From assembly GCF_003390375.1 (NCBI RefSeq), contig NZ_QUOT01000001.1, forward strand, positions 3,720,001 through 3,784,000: DNA of 64,000 nt, given 5' to 3'. A program made the position numbers and the translations under genes. Shown here in pieces: positions 1 through 10,899 of this stretch (positions are counted from its first letter, which is position 1; every line of letters begins with the position of its first letter). The notes below the pieces were generated by a model. The model was not told where the DNA came from, searched no databases, and was given only the letters and a program-made list of their open reading frames with translations. The stretch is from Thalassotalea euphylliae. GTDB lineage: Bacteria > Pseudomonadota > Gammaproteobacteria > Enterobacterales > Alteromonadaceae.

Positions 1-230
1 ACTTCTTGTTTTACATAAGAAAAATATTCGAATGGTGATTACAGTGTCGCGCTGTATGAACCAAACCTGAAATAAGATTTTTCCTTATCTTATTTCAATC
101 TAATTCAAGCATACTCCATTACTGTTCTTTTTTAAGGATTGTTAATGAGTACGTGAAAATGTCAGTCATACATTAGCATGGTGATTTGTCTCATCATGAC
201 TTAAATAAGTAAAACTATTTGGGGTTGTAT
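1..230. other. Internal transcribed spacer upstream of 23S rRNA
   Basis: This is the 3' part of the spacer between 16S (outside the window) and 23S rRNA. I looked for tRNA-Ile, tRNA-Ala and tRNA-Glu signatures (T-loop GTTCRA, terminal acceptor pairing) and saw none in this portion. The segment is AT-rich and contains a short inverted repeat, aaataagatttttccttatctt, near 71-92, probably part of the long rRNA processing stem that flanks 23S. Confidence 0.6.
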
Positions 231-3106
<2,876 letters not shown>

Positions 3107-3283
3107 ACAACACCCAAATGGTTTTTCACGTAACTGTTCCAGACAGTTACCTGATTTACTCCATCCATGGAGTTTGTAAGACTGACAGAATAAAGAAATT
3201 CACGTACTAACGTGTGCTTGAAATGATATATACAGCATTCCGAATTGAATTTACTTGCTTGTGCAGCAGGTAAATAACAGCTT

Positions 3284-3402
3284 CGCCTAGCGACAATAGC
3301 GTTGTAGAACCACCTGACCCCATGCCGAACTCAGAAGTGAAATGCAACTGCGCCGATGGTAGTGTGGGAGGTCCCATGTGAGAGTAGGTCATCGCTAGGC
3401 AT
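3284..3402 (+). rRNA. rrf: 5S ribosomal RNA
   Basis: A 119-nt sequence with the hallmark blocks ccacctgaccccatgccgaa, ctcagaagtgaaa, and gccgatggtagtgtggg. The ends gcctagcg and cgctaggc pair to form helix I. It lies about 180 nt after 23S and is followed at once by an intrinsic terminator, so it is the last gene of this rrn operon. A degenerate partial copy of its 5' half lies about 60 nt downstream. Confidence 0.96.
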
Positions 3403-3413
3403 CTAATTAAGAG

Positions 3414-3442
3414 AAACCCGTAGCTAACGCTGCGGGTTTTTT
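3414..3442 (+). terminator. rrn operon intrinsic terminator
   Basis: The stem aaacccg/cgggttt, extended by agc/gct around a short loop, is followed directly by a run of six T. It lies a dozen bases after the 5S 3' end, the expected place for rrn termination. Confidence 0.9.
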
Positions 3443-3462
3443 CGTATAGGCAAAACACTTTA

Positions 3463-3500
3463 GCGACAATAGCGTTGTAGTACCACCTGATCTCATGCGC
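3463..3500 (+). pseudogene. Degenerate partial 5S rRNA copy
   Basis: About 38 nt repeat the 5' half of the 5S gene, from tagcgacaatagcgttgtag through ccacctga to catgc, with a few substitutions relative to 3288-3326. After that similarity is lost, apart from a short cagaagtga block near 3515. It lies beyond the operon terminator, so it is probably a leftover of unequal recombination between rrn copies or of an ancestral duplicated 5S. It cannot form a complete 5S. Confidence 0.8.
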
Positions 3501-3641
3501 TGTTACCAAAAAAGGCAGAAGTGACCGCTCTTGAGCATCCATGCTCTCGCGGCATTAGTGCTTCCTTTGTAGTGGTATAACAAATTTGGCCACCTAGTTA
3601 GAGGTGGTATCATCACCTCATAAAATTGATTAGGTGACAAA

Positions 3642-3953
3642 ATGACAAGAACAGGCAAACGTAATTTCACACCAGAATTTCGGTTAGAAGCTGCTCAATT
3701 AGTTGTTGATCAAGGTTATTCCGTTCGAGAAGCAGCAGAAGCGATGAGCGTTGGTAAGTCGACAATGGATAAGTGGGTGCGTCAGCTTCGTAATGAACGC
3801 AAAGGCATCACCAGCAAAGCCAGCCCAATGACACCAGAGCAGTGTAAGATTAAAGAGCTTGAGAAAAAGATAAAACGCATTGAATTAGAAAAGGAAATTC
3901 TAAAAAAGGCTACCGCTCTCTTGATGTCGGACTCGATGAACAATTTAAACTAA
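3642..3953 (+). CDS. IS3-family transposase OrfA (helix-turn-helix protein)
   Basis: 103 residues. The N-terminal half holds the helix-turn-helix of the IS3 OrfA family (FTPEFRLEAAQLV, then YSVREAAEAMSVGKSTM and DKWVRQL). It is followed by a leucine-zipper-like coiled coil (KIKELEKKIKRIELEKEIL) used for dimerisation. It binds the terminal repeats and modulates transposition. The frame ends just after the A6G slippery site at 3902-3908, where a -1 shift would fuse it to OrfB. Length and sequence are typical for the group, and the gene looks intact. Confidence 0.93.
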   Translation: MTRTGKRNFTPEFRLEAAQLVVDQGYSVREAAEAMSVGKSTMDKWVRQLRNERKGITSKASPMTPEQCKIKELEKKIKRIELEKEILKKATALLMSDSMNNLN

Positions 3954-4819
3954 TTAAACGACTCAAAGAGAGCTATGCGGAATTCACCATTTGCCAAACA
4001 TTTAATGTTCATCGCAGTAGCTTTAAGTATTGGAATAAGCGCTCTAAGAAGCCGAATAGCAAGCAATTAAAAGAAATCGCTGTCGTTAAGCAAATCCACC
4101 GTGAAAGTAATGGCGCAGCGGGTTCTCGTACAATATCCACGATAGCGATAGACCGTGGCTATGATATTTCACGTTTCAGGGCGACAGGCTATATGAAACG
4201 TTTAGGCTTGGTGAGTTGCCAGTTACCGAAGCACCGTTATAGAAAAGTAAATCAAGAGCATGTGGCGATACCTAACCATCTCAATCAGCAGTTTGATGTG
4301 GTTAAGCCGAATCAGGTTTGGTGCGGTGATGTTACGTATATCTGGGTTGGCAATCGCTGGGCTTATTTAGCAGTTGTTATTGATTTATTTGCGAGAAAAC
4401 CGATTGGTTGGGCAATGTCTCTATCGCCTGATACAGCATTGACGAGCAAAGCACTGATGATGGCTTATGAGATGCGTGGTAAGCCTAAAGGTGTGATGTT
4501 CCATAGCGACCAAGGGACGCATTACACCAGCCGAAGCTACCGTCAATTGCTATGGCGTTGTCAGATAAAGCAAAGCATGAGTCGCCGTGGTAATTGTTGG
4601 GATAATAGCCCGATGGAGCGATTCTTTAGAAGTTTAAAAACAGAATGGATACCCACAACGGGTTACCGTTCCTTTACTGAAGCTAGAGCTGAAATAACAC
4701 ACTATATTGTTGGTTATTACAGCTCAGTTAGGCCGCATCACTACAATGCTGGTTTAACCCCAAATGAGTCAGAGAAAAGATACTGGCTTGAATACAAAAC
4801 CGTGGCCAATTTAAGTTGA
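3902..4819 (+). CDS. IS3-family transposase OrfB (DDE catalytic domain, reached by -1 frameshift)
   Basis: The catalytic part of the transposase is read in the -1 frame relative to orfA. I set the start at the slippery heptamer because the frame is open from there (KGYRSLDVGLDEQFKLIKRL) well before the first ATG at 4193. An HTH_21-type region (YAEFTICQTFNVHRSSFKYW) is followed by the rve integrase core. The DDE triad is visible as WCGDVTYI, FHSDQGTHY and NSPMERFF, and the last lies 35 residues after the second Asp, as expected. The product is most likely the OrfAB fusion encoded from 3642 to 4819. No stop or gap interrupts it. Confidence 0.9.
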   Translation, partial: KKGYRSLDVGLDEQFKLIKRLKESYAEFTICQTFNVHRSSFKYWNKRSKKPNSKQLKEIAVVKQIHRESNGAAGSRTISTIAIDRGYDISRFRATGYMKRLGLVSCQLPKHRYRKVNQEHVAIPNHLNQQFDVVKPNQVWCGDVTYIWVGNRWAYLAVVIDLFARKPIGWAMSLSPDTALTSKALMMAYEMRGKPKGVMFHSDQGTHYTSRSYRQLLWRCQIKQSMSRRGNCWDNSPMERFFRSLKTEWIPTTGYRSFTEARAEITHYIVGYYSSVRPHHYNAGLTPNESEKRYWLEYKTVANLS

Positions 4820-4920
4820 CCACTACAGTCATAGCCACTAGGGCTTAAAACATATTTTGTCTAGCCTATTAAGCTAAAGAAGATATTCTAAATTGTGCAA
4901 CAGAGGCGCCTAAAATATTG

Positions 4921-4946
4921 TTTGTACACTATGGTCGGTGTACAAA
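4921..4946. repeat. Inverted repeat, 9-bp arms with 8-nt loop
   Basis: tttgtacac at 4921-4929 is matched by gtgtacaaa at 4938-4946. It lies between the IS and the 3' end of exbD. Neither strand has a clear T tract after it, so it is a poor intrinsic terminator. It could be a protein-binding site or an exbD mRNA 3' end. Confidence 0.55.
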
Positions 4947-4991
4947 GATAAAGGCGACTACGCTGCACTTAATTTAAAACATACTGCTTGT

Positions 4992-5396
4992 TTAAAGCCG
5001 AGTCTTACCAAAAGCGATAGTAAGCTCATCAAATGTCTTAATCTGATCAATTACACTAACGACATCAGCGTGTCTTGTCTCTGCTGATGGGATGACAATG
5101 GCGGTAGTTGTTGAATTCTCTGCAAGAAAGTTCTCAATGCGGGCTGGTAGCCGCTCGATATCAACCAACTTTCCATTAAAGTTAACGACGCCAGAGTCCG
5201 AAATGCTTACAACAATTGTGGGGTTGGCGTTAGCAGGCGTTTTATTTGATTTTGGCTTAGTAACTTCTAAACCGAGTTCTTTTACAAAGGATGTCGTTAC
5301 TATAAAAAAGATCAACAAGATAAACACTATGTCCAGCATCGGCGTCATATCAACATCTGCTTCGTGTTCTTGAACGTCGCGTCTTCTTTTACTCAT
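4992..5396 (-). CDS. exbD: ExbD/TolR-family biopolymer transport protein
   Basis: 134 residues, the normal ExbD length. It has a short cytoplasmic N-terminus, one transmembrane helix (about residues 18-38), and a periplasmic domain (about 45-134) of the ExbD/TolR fold. The conserved membrane aspartate that carries protons is present (D22 in MTPMLDIVF). ExbD works with ExbB as the proton-driven motor that energises TonB-dependent outer-membrane transport. No exbB or tonB lies next to it: upstream is a DUF2884 gene on the same strand after a 135-bp gap, and downstream is the IS element. It therefore looks like an orphan partner subunit whose ExbB would be encoded elsewhere. A TolR role is possible but less likely without tolQ. 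Confidence 0.9.
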   Translation of the reverse strand: MSKRRRDVQEHEADVDMTPMLDIVFILLIFFIVTTSFVKELGLEVTKPKSNKTPANANPTIVVSISDSGVVNFNGKLVDIERLPARIENFLAENSTTTAIVIPSAETRHADVVSVIDQIKTFDELTIAFGKTRL

Positions 5397-5531
5397 TGAT
5401 CTATTCCTTGTTTTTCTTTGTTTTTTACATTATTAGACTGTAGATGAAAAACAAAAGGGAGCTAATTAATTTTAAGTAACAAGGTATGTCAAATTAGCTA
5501 GAGCAGCAAAGCTACTGCTCTATGTGGAAGG

Positions 5532-6335
5532 TTATTCGCTGTGAGAGTATCGTTCACTTGAGATCAGGTTAAAGTCTTGTAGTGCCGAAATCGTGACTTG
5601 CATTTCCGTTTCAACCTTGTCTAGGTTTGATAAGGCTTGACAGAACTGTTCGGCTTTTTGCTCCAGTTGATTTGCGCGTGTGCCGATTTCTAATTTCAAC
5701 TCTTCGCCCATATTCTCAAGCCTATCGTCAAAAGTGCTAACTCGCTGCTCGATAGTTTCTTCATCACGGTTTGCCATTGCTTCGCCTACGGCCATTAATA
5801 TGGTACCAATCGACTCAGAAACGATTTCTTCAATTTCTTGCTCAAATTCACCAGCAAATATTTCATCAAAGTCATCGAAGTCCTGCGGGGCAATGTAATA
5901 GCTTTTATCGCTATGGTTGAACTTCTTTCTCAAACGCATTTGCATATCATCAAACTTCTCTTGAAGTTTGCGGTGTGAAGCACTGTTTTCTCCTGTTAGG
6001 CCACCAATAACTTTGTTTACCGCTTTTAAACCTACTTCAACGCCCTCTATGGCGATAAAGACAATTTCAGGTACTTGGCTGCGTATTCCCTTGCTAAAGT
6101 CACTGATTAGCGCTGTTTGCTGCGCTTCTAAAAGAATTTCCCTACCACGCACAAACAATTGGTTGTCATTATTGATTTGCACATACGTTTGGCCGTTATC
6201 AAGGATTCTTACGTGATTGGGTTCGATAATCACACCGTAATTGAAATTAACATTACAGTGCTCTGCCTGAGCTTGGTGGGCGAATAGCGTCGACATAAAC
6301 AATGCTGAGGCAATAAGGGGACGTTTTACGTTCAA
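5532..6335 (-). CDS. DUF2884 family periplasmic protein (YggN-like)
   Basis: 267 residues. A cleavable signal peptide ends at AQA|E near residue 24 and is followed by an N-terminal domain with HCNVNFNYGV, which matches the DUF2884/YggN family. The C-terminal half is acidic and predicted helical (EFEQEIEEIVSESI, then ENMGEELKLEI and a Gln-rich helix), suggesting a coiled coil. The family is periplasmic and has no established function. The gene starts 15 bp after the stop of the FapA-like gene, so the two may be cotranscribed. The identification is by family resemblance. Confidence 0.8.
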   Translation of the reverse strand: MNVKRPLIASALFMSTLFAHQAQAEHCNVNFNYGVIIEPNHVRILDNGQTYVQINNDNQLFVRGREILLEAQQTALISDFSKGIRSQVPEIVFIAIEGVEVGLKAVNKVIGGLTGENSASHRKLQEKFDDMQMRLRKKFNHSDKSYYIAPQDFDDFDEIFAGEFEQEIEEIVSESIGTILMAVGEAMANRDEETIEQRVSTFDDRLENMGEELKLEIGTRANQLEQKAEQFCQALSNLDKVETEMQVTISALQDFNLISSERYSHSE

Positions 6336-6350
6336 GTTATTCTTACTCTT

Positions 6351-8039
6351 TTACACGATAGGGTCGATGATAATTTTACGATCCTTGTAGCGCATTCTAC
6401 TTGGCGGAAATTCTCGTTTGGTGCGCTCCATGCAGTCGCCAACGGTAAACTCTACACTTTGAAAAAGTTTTTCGTTAGCTTCTAAGTAAACAGAAGCCAT
6501 AAACTCCTGTAGCTGATTTTCCATCTTTTCCTTTTCATTAAGTATGTCACCCATTCGCTTCGCATGAAACTGATAAGTCGTAACAACTTTTTGCAGCATG
6601 GCTTTGATTTTCGGCTCTTGTGGTAATTTTTTGAGCTTTTTACTGGCTGCTTGTAGCTCTGATGTTTTTTCATCTTCAACAGCTAAGTTTGCTTCGACTT
6701 TGGCAATTTTATCTGCGAAAGCCGCAAGTGGTTTGTCGAAATTGACTAACGTTTTGCTACCAGCAGTCGCGCCAACAATTCCTGCATGAATAGATGATGA
6801 TGCGCTAATTAAGCCACCAATAAGTTTGCCATTTGCTTTATCTTCTTCACCTACCCATAGCACGCCACCAACATCAATCAAACTATGCATTAGCTGGTTT
6901 TCAATTCGGACATTACCTGTGCATTGTATATCTGCATACTGGCAATACTTGGCAAACAAATTCCCACCAGCGCGAATTGTTGCGCTCATTCTAAAGTCTC
7001 GAATGTCGGCATCTTGACCATCAAGATCCTGTTTTTTGCCGATGATACCGCTTGCGATAGTGATATCACCGCCTGCGGTTAATTGTGCAGATTCAACAAA
7101 GCCGCCAATGGTAATATCGCCTGTTGCAGAAACTCTCATACCTTCACAGACATCACCATCGATAATAACACTCCCTTGGAAATCAATATGACCAGTACCG
7201 ACATCGACATTGTTTATTTTGTAAACTTCGTCAACTTCCATGCCGTTATCAATAATCTTGGGTAGGCCAACTTTGGTTGAAATAAGCACGTTTTCATTCT
7301 TAGGACTAACGACAGTGCCTTCGCCAGGAATTAGCGAGGTGTCTTGCCCTGGTTCAGGTAACAGAGGAGTCGCTGTGACCGTGTAACCTTTGATTCCCTC
7401 TGTGAGTGGAATCTTCTTCGCTAATGGCTCGCCAATTCTCACACAAATAATGTCACCGAGATCGCGCATGTCGACGCGGCCACCATCTTGTTCTTTCGGA
7501 CGTAAAATACGATCTTGTGCGCTTTGCACTAAAGGCTTGATTCGTGCGTCTCGACCATTTACTGCCTCTCTGCCATGAGCAATAGCGTCTTTGACAATCG
7601 TTCCAGGTTCGGCTTTTGCGGCCATGTGAGCAACTTTAATTAGCTCTGCTTTACTAAAGCCTTTTTTGACGCCAGCAGCTTTTGCTGCATCCAAAATTGC
7701 TTTGGCAGTTAAGTGGGCGCCGCCCATGGCTGAGGTAATCTCTGCCTCAGCCAACATTTCCTCACTGTCGATTTGAATATTAATGGTTGCGTCTTTTCGA
7801 ATCAGAATTTCATAACGGATTTCTCGACCCGTTTGGCCATCTTGCAACGGTTTTAATACTGAGTTTAGCTCGGCAATTGCATTTTTTATGTTTGCCGAGT
7901 TTACAAAAAGTGGCTTATAGTCAGAAGTGTTTATTAGCTCTTTAATGAAGGCTTCATTGATAAGTTCAGTATCTTTTACTGGAGCTAAAACCAAGTCTAT
8001 ATTATTTTTTTTATTAGCTACTAAACTTGCTTTAGTCAT
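6351..8039 (-). CDS. FapA family protein (DUF342), polymer-forming beta-helix protein
   Basis: 562 residues, typical for DUF342/FapA. The N-terminal third is a mixed alpha/beta domain. The middle (about 270-420) has the Gly-rich short repeats of a right-handed beta-helix (VIIDGDVCEGMRVSATGDI, GGFVESAQLTAGGD, AGGNLFAKYCQYADIQCTG). The C-terminal segment (about 430-530) is a charged helical coiled coil. Family members are linked to flagellar or surface assembly and to membrane-associated signalling, but the biochemical role is unsettled. No flagellar genes are near, so I name it by family only. It precedes the DUF2884 gene with a 15-bp gap, and a small unknown gene lies upstream. Confidence 0.85.
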   Translation of the reverse strand: MTKASLVANKKNNIDLVLAPVKDTELINEAFIKELINTSDYKPLFVNSANIKNAIAELNSVLKPLQDGQTGREIRYEILIRKDATINIQIDSEEMLAEAEITSAMGGAHLTAKAILDAAKAAGVKKGFSKAELIKVAHMAAKAEPGTIVKDAIAHGREAVNGRDARIKPLVQSAQDRILRPKEQDGGRVDMRDLGDIICVRIGEPLAKKIPLTEGIKGYTVTATPLLPEPGQDTSLIPGEGTVVSPKNENVLISTKVGLPKIIDNGMEVDEVYKINNVDVGTGHIDFQGSVIIDGDVCEGMRVSATGDITIGGFVESAQLTAGGDITIASGIIGKKQDLDGQDADIRDFRMSATIRAGGNLFAKYCQYADIQCTGNVRIENQLMHSLIDVGGVLWVGEEDKANGKLIGGLISASSSIHAGIVGATAGSKTLVNFDKPLAAFADKIAKVEANLAVEDEKTSELQAASKKLKKLPQEPKIKAMLQKVVTTYQFHAKRMGDILNEKEKMENQLQEFMASVYLEANEKLFQSVEFTVGDCMERTKREFPPSRMRYKDRKIIIDPIV

Positions 8040-8083
8040 TGTTGCGCCTTTAACTACAGTCGATTAAGAAGTCGATACTAATG

Positions 8084-8410
8084 CTAAATGTAGTTTTCTT
8101 GGTGGATTTTAATAAAGTTTGGCGTACCTTCTTTGGTGTAATCAATCTTATACTCTTTGTTATCTAAGGCTTGAATAAACAACAGCTTTTTTTCTTCACC
8201 AAACACATCAATCGAACCGACATCAATAACTTCTTGGTAAGCTTTTTTCGCTTCAGATTTTTTGCGTGGTACAACGCCTTTATAAACACCAATGCCGCGA
8301 TGGCTTACGATAACGTTGTTATGGGTACCGTTAAGAATAATTAAGTCAATTTTTCTGACTTTGTGGATGATTGTATTACGTCCACTGGTTATATAATTTT
8401 TTTCTATCAA
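8084..8410 (-). CDS. Hypothetical protein, 108 aa
   Basis: I do not recognise this protein. It is 108 residues, Lys-rich and basic (VPRKKSEAKKAYQEV), and appears to be mixed beta/alpha, with a beta-rich first half (KVRKIDLIILNGTHNNVIVSHRGIGVYKG). It has no signal peptide or membrane segment, so it is probably cytoplasmic. It lies 44 bp before the FapA-family gene on the same strand and may share its transcript. The ATG at 8410 has a reasonable AT-rich upstream region but no strong Shine-Dalgarno sequence. Confidence 0.6.
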   Translation of the reverse strand: MIEKNYITSGRNTIIHKVRKIDLIILNGTHNNVIVSHRGIGVYKGVVPRKKSEAKKAYQEVIDVGSIDVFGEEKKLLFIQALDNKEYKIDYTKEGTPNFIKIHQENYI

Positions 8411-8569
8411 AATGCATTCCTCAATTTTCAGACCGCCAGTTTCGTTACGTAAATTTTACTTGAAATTTAAATAAAATGTTAGCAACAAAGGAAGGCAATA
8501 CAACTACTATTGAATATATTAATTTTTACTATAACACGCAAATTTTATGGCACTTATATCTTGTATTAT

Positions 8570-9856
8570 CTAGCTTTTTTGGCGCTCAGTAATGTACCTA
8601 GGTGTTTCTTCACTTACCAACAGTAATCGACGCGCTAAATCTAACCCTATGGCAGTGACATAGTGCTGAAAGTAGTAACGATTTGCTGGTATGTGTAAAC
8701 ATACGGTTTGAATACTTTGCGACGTGCCCCAAGCAAGCCAAACCGTGCCGACAGGTTTGTCATCGCTGCCGCCATCTGGGCCCGCAATACCAGATACCGC
8801 TACCACGATATCTGCCCCCGTTTTAACAAGTGCACCTTGCGCCATTGCTTGAACCGTTTGCTCTGAAACTGCACCATACTGCACAAGCGTTTGCTCATTA
8901 ACACCAAGCATGGCTTGCTTTTGATGATTTGCGTAACTGACAAAGCTGCCATCAAAGACAGCAGAAGAGCCAGCTACTCTAGTCATGGCACTGGCCAGCA
9001 TGCCACCCGTGCATGATTCAGCAAAAGTAATTTTTTTACCTTGTTCGCGCAGTAGGGCTTGTAGGTGATCGCCAAATGTCAGGGGAACCTCGTCAATTTG
9101 CGCGACAATATGATCGCCCAGCAATGCTTTAAGCTGTTCATAACATTCTGCTTTTTCTGCTTTTGCTTGTGCGCTCTTTGAGGTCAGCTTTAATTCAAGT
9201 AGTGGCATTGAAGCGCGAAACCCTAGCTCAACACTTTCCGGCCAGTTTTCTATTTTTTCATCAACTAACTTCTGCAAACTTGACTCACCAATGCCAAAGA
9301 CTTGATAGCGAGACACATGGTGATGACTTTTCTCTGGCAATAGGCTTTCAATGCTCGGGATCAGTTCTTTGTCCAGCATTAGCTGCAATTCTTTTGGCAC
9401 GCCCGGTGTACAATAGATATCGCAGTTATTGAGCCTGAGATGAAAGCCAACGGCACTACCTAAGTGATTGGGCACAATATCGCAGCCATCTGGCAGCATA
9501 GTTTGCTTAAGGTTAGGTGCGTTCAGTTTAAAATTACGGCGTTCACACCACTGAGTAATATGAGTCAATGCTTCGGGATGTTGGGTAATTTGTACATCGG
9601 CAACTTGTGCTAGCGCTTCAGCGGTCAAATCATCAACGGTAGGGCCTAATCCGCCATTAACGATTAGAACATCAGCTTTGATGCTGATAGCGTTAATTTC
9701 TTCAATCAAATCATTGATATCATCGGAAACTGCAACTTTGCGTTTTACCGCTAAACCAATTTTGGTTAGTGATTGGGCGATCATTGCCGAGTTACTGTCA
9801 ACAATGTCGCCTGACATTAACTCATTACCTGTTAGCAATAGTTGAATATTCAACAT
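8570..9856 (-). CDS. cinA: CinA: NMN amidase / ADP-ribose pyrophosphatase-like bifunctional protein
   Basis: 428 residues, full length for two-domain CinA. The N-terminal MoCF-like (COG1058) domain (about 4-170) carries LLLTGNELMSGDIVDSN and VNGGLGPTVDD (about 67-76), which hydrolyses ADP-ribose-type pyrophosphates in studied homologues. The C-terminal PncC domain (about 262-420) has AESCTGG (around 279-285), SYAN and GIAGPDGG, the signature of nicotinamide-mononucleotide deamidase. The protein recycles NMN produced by NAD-dependent DNA ligase. In some bacteria cinA is tied to competence and recA. Here it stands alone, divergent from the DUF4097 gene. Confidence 0.93.
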   Translation of the reverse strand: MLNIQLLLTGNELMSGDIVDSNSAMIAQSLTKIGLAVKRKVAVSDDINDLIEEINAISIKADVLIVNGGLGPTVDDLTAEALAQVADVQITQHPEALTHITQWCERRNFKLNAPNLKQTMLPDGCDIVPNHLGSAVGFHLRLNNCDIYCTPGVPKELQLMLDKELIPSIESLLPEKSHHHVSRYQVFGIGESSLQKLVDEKIENWPESVELGFRASMPLLELKLTSKSAQAKAEKAECYEQLKALLGDHIVAQIDEVPLTFGDHLQALLREQGKKITFAESCTGGMLASAMTRVAGSSAVFDGSFVSYANHQKQAMLGVNEQTLVQYGAVSEQTVQAMAQGALVKTGADIVVAVSGIAGPDGGSDDKPVGTVWLAWGTSQSIQTVCLHIPANRYYFQHYVTAIGLDLARRLLLVSEETPRYITERQKS

Positions 9857-9943
9857 TTTATAATATTCCTTTAAACCTTTTTATCGGTGGCTCACGTCTA
9901 AGCTTTTAACAATAGCTCAGATAATAAATCTAAGGACATCAAC

Positions 9944-10705
9944 ATGGAAACCTTAAACCCTAAATTATTATTACTGTTAGTACTTTGCTCTGGCGTAGCA
10001 ACGTCTGTGTTCGCTGAAGAAACTCGAGTGATTGAACAGTCTTTTTCCGTCGAGCAAGGAGCAGAGTTTTCGATTGAAAACATAAACGGTCGGGTTGAAG
10101 TAGGCCGGGCAAGTGGTGATCAAATTGAAGTAATAGCAACTTTGATTGCTGACTCTGAAGATGACCTTGAGCGCATTAAAGTGTTGATGGAACACCGTGA
10201 CAACGAAGTGATGGTCGAAACTAAGTACTTGAAGCGTGATTGGGGTAAAGGCTATAGCTCTGGCAAAGTCAATTATGAAGTCAACCTGCCTGCAAACGTT
10301 TCTGAGACTGAGATCGACTTGGTTAACGGTTCTTTAACTGTCAGCGATATTTTAGGTCGCATAGATGCAGACTTAGTTAATGGCTCTATTGATGCCTCTG
10401 GCATTAGCGGAACAAGCAAGCTGCATTCGGTGAACGGCAGTGTTACGGCGCGTTTTGCAGATCTAGAGCAAGTGGAAAAAGTAAAAATTGATACCGTTAA
10501 TGGCAGCATTAAAGTTTATTTACCGACTGACGCACAAATTAAAGTAAACGCTGAAACGATGCATGGCAGCATTAAAAGCGATTTTGGACTAAAAGTGGAT
10601 AAAAATTTGTTTACCGGCAAACAAATGAAGGGGGTAGTTGGCAGCGGGTCAACGAAGTTAACCTTGGATAGTGTTAACGGCAGTATTAAGGTATTAAGTA
10701 ACTAA
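9944..10705 (+). CDS. DUF4097 solenoid protein with VNGS repeats
   Basis: 253 residues with a signal peptide ending near TSVFA|EE (residue 24), so exported. After an N-terminal beta region (VIEQSFSVEQGAEFSI) the protein shows a repeated turn: INGRVEV, VNGSLTV, VNGSIDA, VNGSVTA, VNGSIKV, MHGSIKS and VNGSIKV, spaced about 20-25 residues. This is the beta-solenoid pattern of the DUF4097 (head GIN/adhesin-like) family. Function is unknown, with a structural or envelope-stress role only inferred. The start is supported by the ribosome site aagga a few bases upstream. It is divergent from cinA. Confidence 0.82.
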   Translation: METLNPKLLLLLVLCSGVATSVFAEETRVIEQSFSVEQGAEFSIENINGRVEVGRASGDQIEVIATLIADSEDDLERIKVLMEHRDNEVMVETKYLKRDWGKGYSSGKVNYEVNLPANVSETEIDLVNGSLTVSDILGRIDADLVNGSIDASGISGTSKLHSVNGSVTARFADLEQVEKVKIDTVNGSIKVYLPTDAQIKVNAETMHGSIKSDFGLKVDKNLFTGKQMKGVVGSGSTKLTLDSVNGSIKVLSN

Positions 10706-10899
10706 TAGACACAATCAATACGCATCACGAGTCTTTATTTAGCTGTTCACCTTTTGTGCTTTCGTCTACAATATCGACGGTAATCGGTTGAAGTTAACAA
10801 ACTGTCATTATCGATTTTAAATTGATGGCGCACTTCAATTGATAAAAATTGAGAAAGGGCGCATAGATGAAAGCCGAATGGACTAAATAAGGACTCGTT

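Larger units (their letters stand above)
3568..4827 (+). mobile_element. IS3-family insertion sequence, complete
   Basis: A 1260-bp element bounded by imperfect terminal inverted repeats of about 26 bp. Both ends read tgtagtggt... inward and close with ggccac (3568-3593 and 4802-4827, roughly 20 of 26 positions matching). It carries overlapping orfA and orfB in the IS3 arrangement with a slippery A6G heptamer. Both reading frames are intact, so the element may be active. No target-site duplication is visible (ctt on the left, gtc on the right), which suggests a rearrangement after insertion. It sits between the rrn remnant and exbD. Confidence 0.92.

Noticed and set aside
1..230. Possible spacer tRNA before 23S
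   Set aside because: No T-loop or acceptor-stem pairing that fits a tRNA was found in this part.
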